From assembly GCA_013398275.1 (NCBI GenBank), contig VZSE01006608.1, positions 1,920,441 through 1,984,440 on the forward strand: 64,000 nucleotides of DNA. The letters run 5' to 3'. Numbering within the stretch: position 1 is the stretch's first letter; each line of letters opens with the position of its first letter. Made by a program: the position numbers and the translations under genes. Shown here piece after piece: positions 30,087 through 41,700 of this stretch. The notes under the pieces are model-generated. The model was not told the DNA's origin, searched no databases, and worked only from the letters and a program-made list of their open reading frames with translations. This DNA comes from Promerops cafer (Eukaryota > Chordata > Aves > Passeriformes > Nectariniidae).

Positions 30087-32306
30087 ATGTTTCACATTTT
30101 TCAGTATCAGCCTTTAAGACAAATAACCCAGAACAGTCTTCCTAGCATGTGTCTAAAACTGATGCTTTCAAGACATGTTGCATTTGCACAGATATGGAAG
30201 TCATGGTTCTCAAGTCATTCGCTTCTTGGAAAGAAAAATATTATCCTGATGGGACCTCCAGGTGCTGGGAAAACAACGACTGGGAGAATAGTAGGCCAGA
30301 AACTGAATTGCCGTGTCATAGACATAGATGATGATGTCCTTGAAACAACCTGGAATATGAGTGTGTCAGAAAAACTGCAGGATGTTGGTTATGAGGAGTT
30401 TCTAGAGGAGGAAGGAAAAGCCCTGTTGAAGTTGTCAGCATCTGGAAGTGTAATTTCCCTTAGCGGGTCCAATCCAATGCATGCTGCTGGCATGCAGCAC
30501 ATAAAGAAAAATGGAATAATTGTATATCTGGATGTGCCCACAACAGTCATTATGAGCAGGCTGGAATCAAAGGAAATGGGTCGTATCGTGGGCCTGTCTC
30601 CTGGTATTTCTCTCAAGGACATACTTCAGTTTAGGAAGCAGTTCTACAAAAGGTGGTTTGACATCCGTGTTTGTGGAGGGGATCTTGCAGCAGAGGTTGT
30701 AGCAGAAAAGGTACTTGATGCTGTGAAGAGATACCAAGACTCGGAACTGGAAACTTTCATTTCAACGAGGTCTAGTAGGTCTGGAAGGAGTACAGAAGAC
30801 TCTCATAAATTATATTTCAGTGACGTTGTTATTCAGGGCTTAGCCCTTGATGGAGGACTCTTTGTTCCTGAGAGAGGACTTCCAAAATTCACTGCTGAAG
30901 AATGGCAAGGTCTGATAGAAGCAACTTACATTGAAAGAGCCCAGGTGATACTAGAAAGATGCATACATCCTGCTGATATTCCTGCTTCTAAGCTGGCAGA
31001 AATTATTGAAACTGCTTATGGAGAAAACTTTAGTTGCTCTAAAGTTGCCCCAGTTAGGCATCTGGCAGGCAATCAGTTCCTTCTTGAGTTATTTCATGGA
31101 CCAACAGGATCATTTAAAGATTTTGCATTACAGTTGGTGCCACATTTGTTTGCCTACTGCATTCCCAGAAGCTGCAATTACTTGATTCTGGTAGCTACTT
31201 CTGGGGACACAGGCAGTGCTGTTCTAGATGGCTTTAGTCGTCTCCATGACACTGACAAACAGAGAATTGCTCTGGTGAATTTTTTTCCTGAGGATGGAGT
31301 AAGCCCAGTTCAAAAATCACAAATGATTGGCTGTCAGAAGGAAAATGCTTGGTCAGTGGGTGTCAAATCTGATTTTGATTTTTGCCAGACAGCTATAAAG
31401 CAAATATTTACTAATTCTGATTTTACTGGCTTTCTTACAGTAGAATATGGAACAGCTTTAGCTGCAGCAAACTCCATAAACTGGGCACGACTGCTTCCTC
31501 AGATAGTATATCATGCCTCTGCATACCTTGATCTCGTTCATCAACGTATTATTTCTTTTGGAAGCCCTGTAGATATTTGCATTCCTACGGGAAACTTTGG
31601 CAACATGTTAGCTGCTTTCTATGCTAAAATGATGGGAATTCCTATTAGAAAATGTATTTGTGCTTCCAATGAAAACAATGTTTTGACTGACTTCATAAGA
31701 ACAGGTGTTTATGATTTGAGGGGAAGAAAATTAATTTCCAGTTTTTCACCAGCAGTAGATATTTTGAAGTCCTCCAATCTTGAGCGATACTTACACCTGA
31801 TTGCTAATGAAGATGGACAACTGGTGACACAATTGTTTAATCAGCTGGATAATGAGGGCCACTTCCAGCTGCAGAAAGAGCTACTTGGAAAGCTTCAGCA
31901 GGACTTAGTGGCTGGCTGGTGCTCTGATGAGGACTGTCTGGCTGCTATTCACTCTGTGTTCAGTACTACAGGATATATTTTGGATACACACACAGCTGTT
32001 GCTAAAGTAGTTGCAGATCGATTACAAGATAGAACTTGCCCAATTATTATTTCATCTACGGCTCATTATTCTAAGTTTGCACCTGCAATCTTGAGGGCCT
32101 TGAGGATTGCAGAAATAAATCAGAATCCATTAAGTCAGCTTCACTTGCTGAGTTCTTACAGCGCTCTGCCTCCAATCCACTGGGGTCTATTAGAGACCCT
32201 GAAAAAGACAGGAAATGGGGATCACCATGTCTGTGCTGCTGATATGAGTGTGCTGATGTCCCATATAGAAACCTTAATTCAAAATCATTTTATGAAAGTT
32301 TTTTGA
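30087..32306 (+). CDS. THNSL1: THNSL1, threonine synthase-like 1
   Basis: This is a single uninterrupted coding exon of 739 residues (human 743). The N-terminal shikimate-kinase-like domain has a P-loop GPPGAGKTT at 56-64 and an acidic IDIDDD motif at 78-83. The threonine-synthase-like, fold-type II PLP part follows. It has HGPTGSFKD with the expected Schiff-base lysine at 344, a SGDTGSA loop at 372-378, and the phosphate-binding PTGNFGN at 500-506. All key motifs are intact. The first 40 or so residues are basic and hydrophobic and could be a mitochondrial targeting peptide (inferred). Animals do not make threonine. The related THNSL2 acts as a phospho-lyase on O-phospho-hydroxy amino acids, and the reaction of THNSL1 is not settled. 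The frame is open upstream to a TTG at 30042. I chose the ATG at 30087, with A at -3, because MFHIFQ resembles the human start. Confidence 0.97.
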   Translation: MFHIFQYQPLRQITQNSLPSMCLKLMLSRHVAFAQIWKSWFSSHSLLGKKNIILMGPPGAGKTTTGRIVGQKLNCRVIDIDDDVLETTWNMSVSEKLQDVGYEEFLEEEGKALLKLSASGSVISLSGSNPMHAAGMQHIKKNGIIVYLDVPTTVIMSRLESKEMGRIVGLSPGISLKDILQFRKQFYKRWFDIRVCGGDLAAEVVAEKVLDAVKRYQDSELETFISTRSSRSGRSTEDSHKLYFSDVVIQGLALDGGLFVPERGLPKFTAEEWQGLIEATYIERAQVILERCIHPADIPASKLAEIIETAYGENFSCSKVAPVRHLAGNQFLLELFHGPTGSFKDFALQLVPHLFAYCIPRSCNYLILVATSGDTGSAVLDGFSRLHDTDKQRIALVNFFPEDGVSPVQKSQMIGCQKENAWSVGVKSDFDFCQTAIKQIFTNSDFTGFLTVEYGTALAAANSINWARLLPQIVYHASAYLDLVHQRIISFGSPVDICIPTGNFGNMLAAFYAKMMGIPIRKCICASNENNVLTDFIRTGVYDLRGRKLISSFSPAVDILKSSNLERYLHLIANEDGQLVTQLFNQLDNEGHFQLQKELLGKLQQDLVAGWCSDEDCLAAIHSVFSTTGYILDTHTAVAKVVADRLQDRTCPIIISSTAHYSKFAPAILRALRIAEINQNPLSQLHLLSSYSALPPIHWGLLETLKKTGNGDHHVCAADMSVLMSHIETLIQNHFMKVF

Positions 32307-32730
32307 GCAACCGATCCAATGTCCACAATAGCAGTACCTTCTTAACAAGCTGCATGCTTTATGAAAGCCATCATTCATTTGGTCTGTGTCCAGTCCTCAG
32401 CATATCTCACAGTTTTATATTCAGTTGTCAAGCTTTCAACAGTATTTGTAAGTAACATGTGTGAGGTTTATAGTGGTAGTGAAAGGTTGTGAATTGAGAG
32501 TGTAAAAAACTGGAATACCATTTTGCAAATCATACACAGTAGAGATGCCAGCACTGCTGGCTTTCCTTGGCAGTGCTGTCTCCTTCACAGGCCTGAAGCA
32601 TGCTCAACGGAAGGAGACCGATAATGAAGTCTGACCTTTCTGGAACTAATACCTCTGGTTTTGTTGCAACAATGATGTGAACCTTTGGTCAGTGGATGTT
32701 TAATTAAACTTTAATTCATTTCATTTCACT
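32307..32730 (+). other. THNSL1: Probable THNSL1 3' UTR
   Basis: Non-coding sequence directly follows the TGA. The nearest plausible poly(A) signal is the ATTAAA variant at 32703-32708. I found no canonical AATAAA in the following 1.5 kb, so the end is approximate. Confidence 0.45.
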
Positions 32731-35700
32731 GAAACATAATACTATAATGGTGTTCATATGTTACTAATGAGGGTTGATTTCACTACAAAATTAAGATATC
32801 CTTGTATTGATAATCCTTGAACCATTGAATTTTGTGATATACTGCCTTCTTGTATAATGTTTTTTATGTATCATGTGGCCAGTGTCTAAGTAAAAAAATC
32901 CGGTCATTTTGTTTTTAACACCTTTTTCTCCCAAATATTTTCCTGTGTCAAATAGAATACCTAATTCAGTATTTTTAATATATTTGAGGTTTGGCTCTTC
33001 CTCCAGTGTGTTGTAGTCTCTTTCCTAGATATTTTTTATTTGAACTTTCAACTTCAGAATCCTTTTTTAGTACTATAGAAGAATCTGATAGTGGTAACAG
33101 TCATCTTCTTAAATAAGAACCAGACTTCACCATTTATTTATGTATGTTTTTTGTATTATGTTTTATCTTTGAGATCATATAGCTTTTATTGTTCTAATTA
33201 CTTATGTTTTCATATTTTTCCTAAGTTAATTTCCTTGATGTTCTATCCTATTTGTGCTTTGCATGAATTAGTGTAAAAAAGAAGCTTCCCAAATTACTTG
33301 GCATCTCATCAAGGAAAGTGAAGGATGAATTCCAGTGTGATAGCATCAGAAGTGTTCATTATGTAACCCAAAATACCTCTGTGTGGTTTTGCTAATGACA
33401 GGCTCTTTGCTGTTTGGTTTTTTTTTTTTTTTCTTTTCTGAAGAAAAAAATAGATTGGATTGTCCTAGGAGATCATATGTTTATGGACAAATGTATTCTG
33501 CTAATTGAAGATTATATTTCACAAGGACATAAACTACATTTCATACTATGAGAAATGGTAAAATGATGTGTTGAAAGGTTTGAGTGGCATGCAGTTAGAG
33601 ATAAAGAGCTGAGAGTCTTCAGATGTAAGGATATATAGCTATGGGAAGTTGTGTTTGCCACTAAGATTCAAATAATCTGGTAACTGATAACATTTTTTTT
33701 GCCTCTTCATTAGGCAACATTTCCTACATGTCAAGATTCACTTGGGGCTTTGAACTGTTGTTGTATCCAACAGCTTCCTCTGTGTTCCTGATTGTACTTT
33801 TTGCCACACTAGAAGTGTACAAGACACCATCCAGCAAACTATTTTAAAGAATTGTAATATCTTCCAGCGTAAGGTAAAAGTCCCAAGCGTGATGTGCCTT
33901 TGCCACAGTGAATATGTATACTGTATCATTAAATGTAGTTGAGACCATGGGTGTGACACAGTAGGTTCCCCCATTCTTAGATACTTTTTAGGACCCTTCT
34001 AGTTCTTTGCTCAAACCTCAGTCATTATTTCTGCAGTAACTCTGAAAAATAACTTTTTGTTTTCATGGAACTGTGAACAGAGCAGGTTGGAAGTGATCTG
34101 AAAACATCATCTGGGCCAACCTTTTGTGACAAAGAGGGCCTAGATGAGATTATCTAGCACCCTCTCCAGTTATGTCTTAAAACTTCCAGTGATGGAGACC
34201 CTTCCACATCCCTGGGGATATTGTTCCAGTGATTGAGTGTTCTCACTGTAAAAATTTCTTTCTTATACCAAAATGAACCTTGTCCTGGTGCAGCTTCCCC
34301 CTTGTCATCCCCATATGGCTCCTTGTGAAGAGAGCACCTCCAATCTTTCCTTACCACCACTGAAGTGGGCAGCTGTACTGAAGTGCCCACTGAACCTCCT
34401 GTAGTATGAAAATATCTGACTCATTCAGTGTCCTCATAGGGCAGGGGAATTTTCATCATTTTCCGACGACATGGGAAAGACCATGATTATTTAATTAAAA
34501 AAATCCAAGTCCTGTAAGAAAAAGTTACATTAGCATATTGCCAAGAAAGAAGCATTGCTTGTATCAGTGATTGAGTGAACATCCACCTTGTATTTCTGTA
34601 TGTTTCAGTCTGATTCTTACAGTAATTCCAAGTGGAAAAAAAATGTAATGCTTTCTCTGGATGTGCTCAGTACAAAACCAGAATTCTAAATCTTGGAAAA
34701 AAAACCCCAAAGCCCAAAAAAACCGAACTGCCTGGATTGAATTACTGGGACAGGGTTTGGTTTCAGCATAAGGACTCAGTGGAAATCCTGCAGTACTTGA
34801 TTCCACGGGGCTTAATGCTGTTTACATCACAGGGCAGTTTGTCACACACTGTTACAATACTTTATAGAAACATCTTCAAAGAAGAGCTTGTTTTTGTAGA
34901 AAGTACCTGAAAGAGAAGAGCTGAGATTCTAAACAAGGTAAGACTAGAAGCCAACATCCTACCCTGAGATAACTCAGTATTAGATAAACTGGTCAGAACT
35001 AAACTAGCAGGGGATTTATTTTGGCATGACTAAATTATTTTAAAGTTCATGACAGTAACCCAAGCATGGTTTGAATCTCTAGCTGCTGCTTTCCTATCAC
35101 ATGAGCCATTATAGCAGATGATATAAACTAAATAAGTAAAAAAATGAGCACTTGTACTTAGGTAAGGGCTTTCAATGTGGACTTGCGGTGTCTAAGGGCA
35201 GTGGTTAATGCACATACAATATTTAATACACGTCTCAGAATGTTTAAAGGCTTTTACAACAAAGTATTTACTAATTTTCAAAAATAATTTTTGGACTTTC
35301 ATTAACTTCAGTAAACTGTTTTCCTGCACTACATCTGCTTGTGGATCCTAGTAATGAACATTATAAAATGCTGCAGTAACGTTGTGATCCTGATGTACAC
35401 AGTATTTGTGACCTGGTACTAAGGCTGTGTTCTGGTAGCTGTAGTGTACAATCTTTTGTCCTGCAGGGCCTGTAGGAATGGAAGGGAAAAAAATTTCCAG
35501 TATGCTCAGAATAGCTGGCTGTGGGTGCATAGGATAATGAGGGAAGCAATCCTTTTTCCTAGCCCAGATTTTCTTAGTGAAAAATGTCAGTGATATACTG
35601 TGGTTTGACAAATATTGTGCTACTGTTATGGTCCTTTTTCCCCACTATCAGTATTATGAAAGATTCAAAAGGCATTAAAGACTGGGCATAAGTGCCCTTT

Positions 35701-38700
35701 TTTTGGTTTTGTGTGTTCAGCGTGCAGTCACTGTGCACACTGAATGCTGTCATTCATTAGCTTCTCTTAACTTCTTAAGGCAAAGTGGTGTGCCAATGGT
35801 ATGGAAAAGCAAATCTATATTGTGCTGGTTAGCAGCATTCTTTAAACCATTTAGGTTTGCTGTATACACAGTTTGCTCCTATTTGTCTAGCAGGATGTTG
35901 CAGTATCAATCAATAAAATCCAGGCTGACAGAGAGTGTGAGTGTGCAGATCCACACATTTCCACTCGCTTTGTTGACCCAGAGTAATAGCATTGCTTTAG
36001 TTAAACTGTTACTCTTCTGTATAGATAAATCTTCGCTGACCACTTCCTACTACATGAAAAACCTCAGGGACAAATTTAACAAATGTAAGGAGAAATATAA
36101 TGTCTATATTTGCACTTTTTATTATAAGAATATTTATGTGGCAAATACTTTGTTTTGTTTACAGATGTACCAGGTGCTCATTACTTGCCTTTAGTCACAG
36201 CCCTTCTTCTCAGGGTGACAGAGAGTGACATGAGGTAAAGGATGAATAGAACATCAGAAGATAATTCTTTTTTCTTAGTACTTTATGATATAAAAAGAAT
36301 TGCTATTTACAGTTTTGAGGCGATGGAATATTTTATCTGATGGAACTCTACAGGGAAGATTCTTGTTGTTCAAAAGGTCAGCTTTGCTTTCAAGGACATC
36401 AAGAACAGACATTGCTATTAGGTATATCATGTTTGGCATACCTGACATACACATTACTCATTTGCAAATGATCTATATAGCACTATAGCACTTTGTTTGC
36501 AAGTATGTTTGTAGATCCTTACCAATCTGCTGTAAAGAAATTCCACTAAAAGAAGTAGTTTCAGAGTTTGATATTCTTAAGTCTTGAAAGATGTGTTCCA
36601 TCCTGTTTCCTTGAAAGTTAGGGGTATAGTTGGTGGTAATCTAGTAATTCACTTTGCTGAGACTAAGATTTTAGTGAGATAATCTGTATAATTCTGGAAG
36701 GAAGTATGTATAAAGAAGGAAACACAGATCAAAAATAGCAAATGTCTAAACAGTTTGTTTACATTGCACCACAGACTTGTCCAGTGCTGTATGGAAAGCC
36801 TGTATTCTGAGGATTAGTACGGAAGAGGAAATCTCTGACAGTTTAACGTTTCTTATTCATGTTTAGTTCAGTGGAGAGATGAGTTGGTTTACTGTTAGCT
36901 GTTGTGGAGCAACTTTGGTACACTTCTAATATCATTTCAGGATCATGGACTTAAAAATTACTTGAATGGTTGAAACAACAATGAGCAGTTAATGTCAGTG
37001 AATTAATGTGAATGGGCAGTTGATTCTGAACATGTATTAGCAGGTTAAGGAGGATTTAAATGTCACTGTGGTTTTTCACAGCAGTTACAAATGTGCTCAG
37101 TTTGCTTATCAGACCTGGGAAGCTGTTTCTTCAGATTTTTTTCAGAAATTTTTCAATCTAAAAGACAACTGTCTTTGTCTTGCTCTCCAACTTAGCTAAA
37201 ACTTTTAAAGATCTTGTAGTGTGGACCAAGATCTAAGCTGTTTGCTCATTTTACTCGAGAAGAATTTATTCCCTGGTAAGTGTTTAAGATGCTGTCTGGT
37301 CTCCTTCTTGGCAGTATAGGAAAATTATTAAGTAAAACTAAGATAACACCTGATTTACTTGCTTGTGTATGATATTATAAAATTAAACCAAGGGGAGCAT
37401 CCACAGTGTTTTCCTTGCACAGCACAGGAACACATTTTTCATAAAAAGTGTATCTCAAGTTTCACAAAATCAGTTACATAACACAGGAATTGTTACACTA
37501 GTATTTTATTTAGGTATTTTGTCACTGGTATTGTGAATAGACTTAGATTTTCAAATAGTTTATTTTATTTTAAATAGTTACTGTTATAGGAACACGGAGA
37601 GTATCACCCCCAGATATAAAATTCATCAAGACAAAGATTGAGTGAAACCTGAAAGAACTCAAAATGTAAATTGGAAAGACTGAACAGATTTGTTATGTGA
37701 GTTCACACAGGATTTGGCTCTTTACCATGAGTTTATTAAGAACATAGGAGGAAATAAAGTAATGACTGTTCAAATCTACAGATGCCACAGAACTTAAATA
37801 CTAAGGAGCCACTTAATCAGAGCAAGGTTAATTGCTTGTTTAGGAGCAATTTGCATTTCACTCTGACCTAAAGTAGACCTATGTTTTTAGGAGCATAGAG
37901 GTTTGAGAACATACTTAGCAAGTTGAACAATTTGTGTTAGGAAATGCTGACTTTGATTGGTGTCTGGAGATGATGTGCATTCTCAACTGAGCATGAATTT
38001 TCAGCATGCCTCGTGGCCAAAAGGACCAGTGAGATCCTGAGGCTAGAAAAGGGAATACTGCCAGGGAAGAAATACTGCTGTCTGTATTTGGCTTTGCTGT
38101 AACCTTTTGAAAGAATATTATGCCCAATTTCAGTAATGCTGGGAAGCTGGACAGAAAAGAGTCATGAGAACAATCAAAGTATTAAAAAGAAGCACTGGCA
38201 TGAACGTCTCAAAAAAACCAGAATCTGCTTAGTTTGGTGAAAGAAGAATCAGCCTAGACAGACCATCTTCAGAGAAAAATTGATAATAAAGAACTGTTCC
38301 ACCTAGAAGAGAAAGAGGGATCCAGCAGGTCTAAGCAGAAGTCAGACATGTTACAAAAAGAGATAAAGGTATGTAACAGAACAGTAAAGGCATCCCTAGT
38401 CTGGACATATTAGATGATTTCCTGAAAAAATGTGGTTTGATAGAAAGAGGACTAATTCAGACAAGTCAGACCCATGTTACACAAGAGGTCAAACCAAACA
38501 ATCACAAGTTGTGTTTGGCTCCCCCAGGAGTAACTTGCCTTTAACAAAAGCATGAACAGCATTTCACAGAGGTTTGAGAGATAGAGATTATGAGCTAATT
38601 TCAGTTCTGCTGTGGTGTAATCAGTACACAGAGCAAGTTCTGCGCTAAATAGTTTATTGGATATGTTTAGACTTGTTCTTTTTGTCTCTAGAGAATTGCA

Positions 38701-41700
38701 AATGGACTACTAATGCATACCCTGACTTGACTCATGGCTATTAGGATATGGCTCATTAGTTTTAAATTTCATTATACAATACGCCTTGTGATGGTTTGGG
38801 CTATATATACTTTCATTATGAAAATGAAGTGAACAGCACAGGAGGAAAGTGTCTGCGTAAATGTCAGCTTTATTGAATGTAGCTAATTATTATTTATTTT
38901 TCCAAGCTTTTAAAAGTTGGAGATATTTTGAAATTTATTAGATGCTTTTGGGCCCCTTTTTTCTCTGCTTTTACAAGCAACTTGCAATCCAATGGCCATT
39001 TTCAGTTCATTTTCAGCTCATAATAAGACTTATATGACAAATGGGAAAATCCAGTGTTTCCTTTTTATAGCTAAACTTGAACTTTTATATACCAATTAAA
39101 GCTTAGAGAAGGTAAAATGTACTCAGGTTCTGCTCTAGCAATATATTTTGATTAAAATGTATTTTTTCTTTACATTTTAGACTAATTCACTAAATTATAT
39201 CTAAATAGAGAATATATAATAATTTAGTGGACTTGTTTTCTAAATATCTGTGGCAATCTGATTCTGTTTAAAATGCTAATAAATGCATCCCATCTCCTAA
39301 TGAAACCAGTGCTCCCTGCATAATTAATTAGCATTTTATACAGATGAGGATGGGAAAGCCATATTCACAGTAGTTTTCTACCAGAAATATTAATAAAAGA
39401 ATTCTATGCAGTTCTGAAACACCACAAGACCGGCTCATTTCTGCAAAACTGGTATTTTGCAAGTAAAAATTTTAGTGCAATTTACCTGGAATCGTTGTTC
39501 CATACAGTTTTTATCCACAAGGTGGCATTCCTAACAGGAGTTTGCTAGACATGGTCACTTCTTGCAGTTTTTGAAGAGCTCTAAGTGACAGGCAGTCATA
39601 AGCATTTGTAATATTATATGAGATTTTTATGTTTTCATTTTTATAAAGAGTAATTAACAGCAATTTAAGTCAGAAATCTTAATGATAATTAGATTAATAT
39701 TCATTGATAGGTGGAGTATCCAGAAATACGTGATGGTTCCAGGTTACAAAACAACACATTCATTCATGGCATTATATGCTACTAGAGATTTTTCACCTGT
39801 AAAGCTGGAATCAGTTTTGCTTTAATGAAAGAGTCTAAAGTAATAATTTAAAAATTCTTTAAATCAAGAGCACAAATAATACCATGGTCTTGTATGCAAA
39901 CCCCAGTGTTTGGTGTTTTGAACATGATGCAGCATATGGAGCTTGTAGTGAGTTCTGGGTTAAAGAAGGGCAGATAACAGTGTTCATGGGGGAAAGCTGT
40001 ATAAATTATGTCTTGCTCTGCAAGGGAGGATTTTTCATAGTTTAATGTTACAATGACCAAGCAACTTATTTTCATATGCCTGTTGTCCAGGTTGATAACT
40101 GAGCCTGCGGGCAGCTCTGCTTTTCTTCAGGCTTTATATCTTTTTCAGTTTCTTGTGGTCTTTCTATGCTAAATTCAAATACCTTGTTACTCTGTTTCTT
40201 TAAATACAAGCATGAAGGGGGTAGAATACAACCTGCTAAACCAATACAAGTGCACTGGATTTTATATAACAGGGACGTGCATATTTCTCCCCCATGGCTA
40301 AGGTCCTGATCTTACTTTGCTTTTTTTGCTGATTCTGTAAGATCAGAATTTAGCTAAATAATCATTTATATTTCCATTCTAGCTGGTGCCCTACTTGGAC
40401 TTTGGTTTGAAAAAAAAGACATAACCTAAAGTTTGTGCTGAAACTGTAATCCAGTGTAAATTGTGGAATTTTTTCCAAGTCTATTTTGAGTCAACAGAAA
40501 GGAATATGAGTTGTTTGGTTTTTGATTTATTGTTTTGTGGTAGCAGAAATTCTGTGTAGTCTTTTCTAATGTGTGTGTACATTTCCTGCTAATCCCTCTG
40601 TTCCATGTGCCAACCCCACTGATGCCTCAGACCTCTGGATTTAAGTTCCTCTCACTTAACACAGCTGAAAGGACAGAGCAGCAGCTGCACCATGGCTGAC
40701 ACTAATGACAGTCTTTGCTGAGCTAGTGGGCACTGTTTTGACATTAAGCAGATGTTCTTTTTCCTAACATTCTGTTGTACCTCTGTCATCTCTCAAAGAT
40801 GGCTCTGCAAAACAGAGAACGAATCCCTGTTCATTGAAAGCAATGGTCAGTCAGAAAAACCCCACTTTCAGAATTATCAGGCTGGTAGAACCTGCCTGCT
40901 GGTTGAATCTGGCAACAAGAACTGTAGAGGCAATCCTTCTGAGCTGGTAGTATCTCATGCCGACTACCAGTAATATTTGAGGGCCTGAACATCTCCCACA
41001 TGCTGCAAATTTTAAAGAAATGTGGTGAAAATTACTACTTCCAGGATGCGGAAATGGCTGGAAAAAGAGAGTTATATATAATAATTATGAAGTGTTGATG
41101 AGGAAGTAAATGATTTGTTGTTGTTGCCTTTTAAGTTAAGCTACACACTGAATTTTCTTTATAGTAGTTAGGCATAGCGCTAGGTGAGTAAATTAGGGCA
41201 CCATTCTTCTGAGAAGAGCAAGAAGTCTGTCCCACAGAGGAGGTTTAAAAATAGGAAAAACAAATGTACAAAAAAAACAAATGGAAAGAAACATTCTCTG
41301 CTCTGATGGCTGCCATGTGGAAAGGGCTTATTGTGAAGGGTGGTCTGTAGATAGAACTGTACACAACTATACAAGGGAATAGGTTAGTCAAGGTAGTAGC
41401 AGGGTTCAGGGTCCCCAAAAATGCTGTAATGTGTAGGGTGTGATGGACATCACCAGGAGAAATCAGTAATCTGGAGCATCGCTGTTGTTGTTTCTGGGAC
41501 ATCCCATGATGTCAGATCGGCTGGATATGTACTCCAACTCTCAGAAATGGGGGAAAGAAATTATGCTGAATTTGTCCTTTTGCCTAAGGGTGTCTCAGTT
41601 AGACATGTAGACATATGACAGTGACTGTAAGTTCACATAACCTAGCACTTGCAGGTCAGAAAAAAATGGCTGTACTGACTACAGACAAATAATAGTCCTG

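Noticed and set aside
35703..36194. 163-codon frame on the plus strand
   Set aside because: Non-ATG start, composition like translated intergenic DNA, and no recognisable motif.
38120..38480. Possible old CR1 or L2 fragment
   Set aside because: A few phrases resemble LINE 3' text, but landmarks are too few and out of order to support it by eye.
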